Positions 6,517-10,823 of a stretch of DNA of 10,823 bases are shown here, piece by piece; position 1 is the first letter of the stretch; each line of letters begins with the position of its first letter. A program made the position numbers and the translations under genes. The notes below the pieces were generated by a model. That model ran no database searches. It saw only the letters and a program-made list of their open reading frames with translations, and had not been told where the DNA came from. The stretch lies in contig CBDUNF010000119.1 in NCBI GenBank assembly GCA_965368515.1, forward strand, positions 1 to 10,823, written 5' to 3'. This DNA comes from JAAETI01 sp965368515 (GTDB lineage: Bacteria > Actinomycetota > Acidimicrobiia > Spongiisociales > UBA5794).

Positions 6517-7719
6517 ATGATCGCGGCAGTACTTCTCTTTCTTATCAGCCTGATTGGACTAATCGGAGCGTGGAACGCGTTGCGTGGCCCGGCCACCGAT
6601 CGAAGTCCGGTCCTGCGTCCCCCCTTCCTGCCGACCATGCTCACTGCAGAGGCAGTGCCGTTGCGGGTCCTGCTCCATGCCGGTGCAGCCGCAGCTCTCA
6701 TCGCTGCCGGTGCCCTGAATCACCTCGCCGGTCGAGTTGGTCTCGCCATGACCTTGATCACGTGGGCTGCCTATGTGGTGATCCAGTGGCGCGCCGCAAG
6801 CACGAAGCGGGTCATGGCCGAAGCCCTCGCCGAGGTCGGCGTCGACGCTACCGGCTTTGCGCACATCGAGTGGCGTCGAGTGTTGGCGGCATATCCGTAC
6901 CGATTACCCGGCGACGTCGATCGGCTCGAGGACATCGAGTATGCCGCGGGATTGCACCTCGACATCTATCGCGGGAAGGGTACGCCCCCAGGTCCAAGGC
7001 CCACCTTGCTCTACGTCCATGGGGGATCGTGGCGGGGTGGCAATCGCAGGCAACAGGGACGTCCGCTGCTCCATCGCCTGGCTCAGCAGGGATGGGTCGG
7101 CGTATCGGCTTCCTATCCACTTGTCCCCGAGGCCACCTTCCCGGACCAACTAGTCGCCCTGAAACGGGCGCTTGCCTGGCTCCGCGACGAAGGCGCCTCC
7201 GCCGGTGTCGACCCCGGCTTCATTGCGATCAGCGGCGGATCAGCGGGTGCGCATCTGGCCGCCTTGGTTGCGCTCACCGCAAACCGGCCGGAGTATCAGC
7301 CTGGGTTTGAGAACGCCGACACCACTGTCCAAGCGGCGGTTCCGGTTTACGGCATCTACGACTTCCTGAATAGGAATTCGACACGAGATGATTGGCCGAT
7401 AATCCCGCGCTGGGTGATGAAGGCAGACCGGGAAACCGATGAGGCGCTGTTTCGGCAAGCATCGCCGCTCGACCAGGTACACGCCGCCGCCCCTCCTTTC
7501 CTGGTGGTCCACGGTGCAGCCGACTCAGTGGTGCCCACGGCGGAGGCACATCAGTTCGTTGCGGCGCTGTCCGCTGTGTCGACTAACTCAGTCGGGTATG
7601 TTGAGGTGCCCGGTGCGAACCATGCTTTTGACGCCCTCGACTCGCTACGCACGCACTATGTGATCAGTGGGATTCAGCGATTCCTGGAGACAATCCGGGA
7701 CCAACGGCGAGTCTTCTAG
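6517..7719 (+). CDS. Membrane-anchored alpha/beta hydrolase, HSL-type lipase/esterase (LipM-like)
   Basis: The 400-residue protein has an N-terminal membrane part with hydrophobic segments at about 2-22, 51-68 and 73-91, then an alpha/beta-hydrolase domain from about 140. YVHGGSW (166-172) is the HGG oxyanion motif of the hormone-sensitive-lipase family. GGSAGAH (240-246) holds nucleophile S242, HGAADSVVP (332-340) gives the acid D336, and GANHAFD (366-372) gives H369. The full triad and order predict an active carboxylesterase or lipase tethered to the membrane. The architecture resembles the mycobacterial LipM-type proteins, whose natural substrates are not settled. The catalytic domain's side of the membrane cannot be read with confidence. 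The ATG at 6517 is supported by the leaderless-type -10 and by the immediately hydrophobic N-terminus. It is divergent from the amidohydrolase and lies 26 bases before hypA. Confidence 0.9.
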   Translation: MIAAVLLFLISLIGLIGAWNALRGPATDRSPVLRPPFLPTMLTAEAVPLRVLLHAGAAAALIAAGALNHLAGRVGLAMTLITWAAYVVIQWRAASTKRVMAEALAEVGVDATGFAHIEWRRVLAAYPYRLPGDVDRLEDIEYAAGLHLDIYRGKGTPPGPRPTLLYVHGGSWRGGNRRQQGRPLLHRLAQQGWVGVSASYPLVPEATFPDQLVALKRALAWLRDEGASAGVDPGFIAISGGSAGAHLAALVALTANRPEYQPGFENADTTVQAAVPVYGIYDFLNRNSTRDDWPIIPRWVMKADRETDEALFRQASPLDQVHAAAPPFLVVHGAADSVVPTAEAHQFVAALSAVSTNSVGYVEVPGANHAFDALDSLRTHYVISGIQRFLETIRDQRRVF

Positions 7720-7745
7720 CATCACCCCGATGAACGGCTACACAC

Positions 7746-8174
7746 ATGCATGAACTAGCGCTCGCCGACTCGGTCGTGAAGGCTGCGCTACGCGCCGCCG
7801 ACGATGCCGGTATGAATCGAATCGATCGGATCATCGTGAAGGTCGGAGAGTTGCAGCAGATCGAGAGGGAGCTCTTCGAGTACTCGCTGGTGAATGTCGT
7901 GCCGGCTCAGGACGCCCGTCTCGCTGGAGTGGTCTTCGACGTAGCCGAGGAGAAGGTCAGGTTCGAGTGCCGGGCGTGCGGAACCGACTACGGACGCGAC
8001 GAAGTGGATATCGACGGCGAGGGAGATGAGGGCGAATCGGTTCACTTCATTCCGGAGCTGTCACATGCCTACGCGCGGTGCCCTTCGTGCGGCAGCCCGG
8101 ACTTCGACATTCGCCAGGGGCGCGGAATAACCCTCGAACGGATCGAGGGGAGCGGGGATGATGAGTCCGACTAG
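7746..8174 (+). CDS. hypA: HypA nickel metallochaperone, archaeal-like long form
   Basis: The 142-residue protein begins MHELALADSVV, with the invariant nickel-binding H2 and E3, and has VGELQ (33-37), as in HypA. The zinc domain has C75-x-x-C78 and C112-x-x-C115. The 33 residues between the pairs are much longer than in E. coli HypA and contain an acidic loop, then HFIPELSHAYARCPSCGS (100-117), DF and GRG. This closely follows the Thermococcus HypA pattern, in which a His before the second CxxC joins the nickel site in the ATPase-bound form; H100 and H107 are candidates. HypA delivers Ni(II) to NiFe-hydrogenase precursors, and sometimes to urease, in the cytoplasm. No Shine-Dalgarno is clear. 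Its last 17 bases overlap the following ATPase gene, so the two are cotranslated. No hydrogenase, urease or other hyp gene is visible here. Confidence 0.93.
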   Translation: MHELALADSVVKAALRAADDAGMNRIDRIIVKVGELQQIERELFEYSLVNVVPAQDARLAGVVFDVAEEKVRFECRACGTDYGRDEVDIDGEGDEGESVHFIPELSHAYARCPSCGSPDFDIRQGRGITLERIEGSGDDESD

Positions 8175-8901
8175 CAGCATTGATCCGCGTGCGGTCGTTG
8201 TTGACGAACGTCTCAGCGGAGTAGCCCGCATCGTCGGCGTCACCGGGAGCAAGGGCGGAATCGGAAAGAGCGTCGTCGCCTCGGCGCTGGCTCTAGCACT
8301 CGCCGACACCGGCAAGAAGGTTGGCTTGTTCGACCTCGACTTCACGTCCCCGAGCGACCACATCGTGCTTGGTGTCGATCGCAGGTTCCCGAAGGAAGAG
8401 TTCGGCATTGATCCGCACCTGGTGCATGGCATCGACATGATGTCTGTCGCATTCTTCGCCGGAGAGGCACCAGTTCCGCTGCGAGGTGATGCTGCTACCA
8501 GTGCCCTACTGGAGCTTCTCGCGATCACACGCTGGGGCAGCCTCGATGTGCTTGTGCTCGATATGCCGCCCGGGCTTGGCGACACCAGCCTCGACGTGAT
8601 CAATCTCCTGCCCCGTGTTGAGTTCCTTCTGGTCGGCAACGGGTCGCGGGTTGTGATCGAGAGCGTGCGGAGGGCCCTGCAGCTGTTTGCCGAGCTCAAC
8701 GTCTCGATGGTCGGTCTTCTCGAGAACATGGGCCGTGGCAAAGGAGATGCCGTGCACTCTCTGGCGAGTGCCTTCGAGATTCCATTCCTTGGTGCGATTC
8801 CCTATGACGCGGATCTGGAAGACGCGCTCGGCGATGTCGCCCGGCTGCGCAGAACCGAGGTCTATCGGTCGCTCCAAGGGGTCGCCGCGGGCCTCGTTTA
8901 G
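8158..8901 (+). CDS. Mrp/MinD-type P-loop ATPase, HypB(AT)-like partner of HypA
   Basis: The 247-residue protein is a SIMIBI-class ATPase. The deviant Walker A is GSKGGIGKS (30-38) with signature K32. A Walker A'-like DLDFTSPS lies at 59-66, and Walker B is VLDMPPGLGDT (133-143), typical of the Mrp/Nbp35 branch. MVGLLENMG (184-192) is also Mrp-like, but the CxxC that binds Fe-S in Mrp carriers is absent, and the protein has no cysteine at all. That argues against an Fe-S carrier. Overlap by 17 bases with an archaeal-type hypA points to the ATPase-type HypB (HypBAT/mmHypB) known from Thermococcus, which binds HypA and raises its nickel affinity in an ATP-dependent way. The start is ATG at 8158 or the adjacent ATG at 8161; GGGGAG (8147-8152) lies at a good distance. 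A generic MinD/ParA-like role is the alternative. Confidence 0.85.
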   Translation: MMSPTSSIDPRAVVVDERLSGVARIVGVTGSKGGIGKSVVASALALALADTGKKVGLFDLDFTSPSDHIVLGVDRRFPKEEFGIDPHLVHGIDMMSVAFFAGEAPVPLRGDAATSALLELLAITRWGSLDVLVLDMPPGLGDTSLDVINLLPRVEFLLVGNGSRVVIESVRRALQLFAELNVSMVGLLENMGRGKGDAVHSLASAFEIPFLGAIPYDADLEDALGDVARLRRTEVYRSLQGVAAGLV

Positions 8902-9000
8902 CCGGCTCCGACGATCGGTTTCCGGTACAGGTAGTGCGCCGCCGCGGTGCGCAGATCGTGATTTGCGGAAGCAGCGCCGTCGTGAGGTTTGGCCGATCGT

Positions 9001-9017
9001 GTGGTGGTGGTGGTGGG
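9001..9017. repeat. Short trinucleotide repeat, (GTG)5GG
   Basis: Five perfect GTG units followed by GG lie in non-coding sequence. This simple tract could vary by slippage, but its position far upstream of the next promoter and start gives no clear role. Confidence 0.6.
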
Positions 9018-9107
9018 AAAGGACCTGGCTGGGCGAATGACCACTCGTGATCGTACGTGGCAACCGGTGGGGTTCGTCGGAATGGGACTGCCGAGGACCT
9101 TCGCCCC

Positions 9108-9136
9108 TTGAAACTTGCAGTGACGCGATGCATGTT
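9108..9136 (+). promoter_or_regulatory. Candidate promoter of the nucleotidase gene
   Basis: TTGAAA (9108-9113), a 17-base spacer and CATGTT (9131-9136) form a plausible promoter. It would give a leader of about 80 bases ending in a strong Shine-Dalgarno. The -35 is good and the -10 is weak. Confidence 0.35.
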
Positions 9137-9225
9137 TGAGGGTACGGCGCCGCGGCGGCCGGCGAAAGGAGAAGGCTCAGGGCTTCGTATGGCGCTGGAA
9201 AGGGGAACCGCGCGGAGGAGGAACA

Positions 9226-10823
9226 ATGCGCAACCGTTCAAGAAGGCTTCTTCTTGTCGCCATGGTCATTGCGATGATCATCCCGGCAACAGCCTCAGCA
9301 ACTGAAAGGGCTGATCGGTGGGGTCCCAGCGAGGTCGCTGAGATCACCGTCGTTCACACCAACGACTTCCACGGCCGTCTCGAGACCGACTACAAGGGAC
9401 GTGGTGGCTCGGCCAACCTCGCCGGGGTAGTCGATCACATCAAAGACACCGTGGGACACAAGAACGTTGTGATGCTCGATGCTGGTGATGTGTACTTTGC
9501 GGCGCCGGCGATTTCGCAATTGCTGATGGGTGAAAGCACCATCGACATCTACAACCGGATGGGCTACGACGCCGCTGTGTTCGGCAATCACGAGTTCGAC
9601 AAGGGCCAGGAGGAACTCGCCGCCCGTGTGGCACAGTCCGAGTTCCCGTGGCTCGGCGCCAACGTCGTGCTCGAGGGCACAGAGTGGGACCTTCCTGATT
9701 ACGCCGAGCCCTACACCATTCTCGATGTTGGCTCAGGGCGGAACAAAGCCAAGCTGGGTGTCCTCGGTCTTGCCGGTCAAGAAACACCCGAGGTGACCCT
9801 GATTGGGACAACCGCCGGACTCGAATTCAAAGACCTCGCTGAGACTGTCCTGCACTATCGCGACGAGATCCTCGAGCAGGCAGATGCCCTGGTTGTCGTC
9901 GTCCATATGGGCACGGAGGACAGTGGTCCGTACGACGGTCTCGCCACCGTTGCCCAAGAGCTCATCGATGCGGGCGCTCCGGTCGATCTGATGATCGGTG
10001 GCCACCAGCACCAGGCTCTAGCTGAACCGGTCTATGTCGGTGACACCGCGATCGTTGCGGCTGGCTATTACGGGCGTTGGGTTGGTCAGATCGACCTGTC
10101 GATCAACAAGACCACCCAGGGCATCACCGTCGGCAACTATCAATTGCACACGGTGCTTGATCCGTCGGCGACCATTGCCAATCTGGCGACGGCCGTTGAT
10201 GACGCATACGCCGATGGCCTCATCACGCGTAGTTATGTCTATGACTATCTGACCAAGATGCTGGTCCGTGCCGAGGAGGCTTACGCAGACGGGAATCTCC
10301 GGTATCTGGACCGTGCGCTGCGGTTCTTTGGCTGGGTGGTCCGTGCCTTCGACGGCTGGGCGATCGACGCCGATCTTGCAGACTCACTTCGGGCTGATGC
10401 CGAGTGGATCCGAGACACATTGCCAGATCAGGGCATTACCGACCGGGTTGCCTACTGGGCCGAGGTCGTTGCCCCGATCGTTGACGAGCCGGTTGCGCTG
10501 ACCAACATCGACCTGACGCGCGACTACAACAACGAGTCGATTGTTGGTGACATCGTCACCGACTCCATGCTGTGGAGCGCCGATCTCTACGACGACGGTG
10601 AGCTGAACGGCACAATCGACGCGGCATTCACCAACCCTGGTGGGTTGCGGGCCGACATCCTGATCCCCGACGGTGCGACGCTGCCGCACACCGTGACCTG
10701 GGGTGATACGTTCGAGGTGCTGCCGTTTGGCAACACCCTGTTCGTAATGGATCTCACCGGAGCCCAGATCCAGGATCTGCTGGATCAGTCGGCAAAGCTC
10801 TATAAGGGCATTCTGCAGACGTC
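9226..10823 (+). CDS. Secreted 5'-nucleotidase/UshA-family metallophosphatase, 3' end outside the window
   Basis: At least 532 residues are encoded and the frame is still open at the right edge. A Sec signal peptide (RNRSRR, hydrophobic 8-20, likely cut after ATASA at about 25) predicts export. The metallophosphatase domain (about 38-290) has HTNDFHG (D47, H49), DAGD (D88), GNHEFD (N121, H122, D125), VVHMG (H227) and GGHQHQ (H260, H262), a complete two-metal set with the catalytic His-Asp. The 5'-nucleotidase C-terminal domain begins near 423: DYNNESIVGD, TNPGGLRAD (469-477), WGDTFEVLPFGN (492-503). Between them lies an extra helical stretch (about 317-400). Relatives hydrolyse nucleotides, UDP-sugars or 2',3'-cyclic nucleotides outside the cell for phosphate and nucleoside salvage. 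The ATG at 9226 is set by GGAGGAGG (9214-9221), the strongest ribosome site here. Whether the protein ends with a wall or membrane anchor cannot be seen. Confidence 0.92.
   Translation, partial: MRNRSRRLLLVAMVIAMIIPATASATERADRWGPSEVAEITVVHTNDFHGRLETDYKGRGGSANLAGVVDHIKDTVGHKNVVMLDAGDVYFAAPAISQLLMGESTIDIYNRMGYDAAVFGNHEFDKGQEELAARVAQSEFPWLGANVVLEGTEWDLPDYAEPYTILDVGSGRNKAKLGVLGLAGQETPEVTLIGTTAGLEFKDLAETVLHYRDEILEQADALVVVVHMGTEDSGPYDGLATVAQELIDAGAPVDLMIGGHQHQALAEPVYVGDTAIVAAGYYGRWVGQIDLSINKTTQGITVGNYQLHTVLDPSATIANLATAVDDAYADGLITRSYVYDYLTKMLVRAEEAYADGNLRYLDRALRFFGWVVRAFDGWAIDADLADSLRADAEWIRDTLPDQGITDRVAYWAEVVAPIVDEPVALTNIDLTRDYNNESIVGDIVTDSMLWSADLYDDGELNGTIDAAFTNPGGLRADILIPDGATLPHTVTWGDTFEVLPFGNTLFVMDLTGAQIQDLLDQSAKLYKGILQT

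Larger units (their letters stand above)
8902..9225. other. 324-base intergenic region before the nucleotidase gene
   Basis: I see no convincing gene here. The region holds a weak hairpin just after the ATPase stop (CCGA-CGA-TCGG then TTT, 8908-8921), an imperfect inverted repeat (TGCGC...GCGCA, 8935-8953), a GTG run, a candidate promoter, and a GC-rich leader of about 80 bases. GATCGT occurs three times (near 8954, 8994 and 9049) without regular spacing. The leader could fold, but no named riboswitch consensus is recognisable. Confidence 0.5.

Noticed and set aside
5075..6520. Long + strand frames opposite the amidohydrolase gene (219 and 222 codons)
   Set aside because: The amidohydrolase has three intact Lys-Ser repeats and a strong ribosome site; the antisense products match nothing I recognise.
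8158..8901. Reading the ATPase as an Mrp/Nbp35 Fe-S carrier or a MinD/ParA cell-division protein
   Set aside because: The Fe-S CxxC is missing and the protein contains no cysteine. The Walker B motif is of Mrp rather than MinD type, and the overlapping partner is hypA.
8908..8921. Intrinsic terminator after the ATPase gene
   Set aside because: The stem has four pairs and only three T residues follow, too weak to call.
9137..9225. A riboswitch (c-di-GMP-I or c-di-AMP type) in the nucleotidase leader
   Set aside because: A few short stretches look similar, but the conserved core motifs are missing, so no class can be supported by eye.
8506..9241. Two long minus-strand frames antisense to the ATPase gene and the following gap, one with a run of five His
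   Set aside because: The His run is only the complement of the GTG repeat, the products have no domain features, and the ATPase frame on the other strand is clearly real.
9057..9305. An 82-codon + strand frame in the leader of the nucleotidase gene
   Set aside because: Its composition is Arg-rich without domain or signal features, and it overlaps the strongly supported nucleotidase start in another frame.

Overview
The window is GC-rich and densely packed with genes. It contains no phage, IS, CRISPR, rRNA or tRNA signal. Protein affinities (streptomycin-kinase-type APH, LipM-like membrane esterase, MBL-rhodanese protein with actinobacterial-type motifs) and several apparently leaderless starts suggest a chromosomal segment of an Actinomycetota bacterium, possibly an uncultured or environmental lineage. 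This placement is an inference; no marker gene is present.

Layout. (1) Bases 1-1685, + strand: the end of a multi-pass membrane protein whose start lies before the window, then a ketopantoate-reductase-family enzyme. (2) Bases 1699-6313, - strand, read from right to left: a ring-opening amidohydrolase of the cyanuric acid hydrolase/barbiturase family, a DUF2877 (AllH-like) protein 6 bases behind it, a small putative lipoprotein, an APH(6)-type kinase with its own leaderless-type promoter, and a metallo-beta-lactamase/double-rhodanese sulfur protein with its own promoter region. (3) Bases 6314-6516: a divergent control region holding a perfect 11+2+11 palindrome. (4) Bases 6517-10823, + strand: a membrane-anchored HSL-type esterase, HypA, an overlapping Mrp/MinD-type ATPase, a 324-base gap, and a secreted 5'-nucleotidase-family protein that runs off the right edge.

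Two gene pairs look like functional units. The amidohydrolase plus AllH-like protein suggests ring opening of a cyclic ureide or triazine coupled to carbamoyl-group chemistry. HypA has the long, archaeal-type zinc loop and overlaps a cysteine-free Mrp/MinD ATPase, which matches the HypA-HypB(AT) nickel-delivery pair described in Thermococcus rather than the usual bacterial HypA-HypB(GTPase) pair. No hydrogenase or other hyp gene is visible in the window.

Other points: the nucleotidase carries an extra helical module between its two domains. The MBL-rhodanese protein lacks the usual metal-binding Asp in one motif and has one rhodanese domain without a catalytic Cys. Three starts (720, 4019, 6517) have a -10-like hexamer ending exactly six bases upstream, suggesting leaderless mRNAs.
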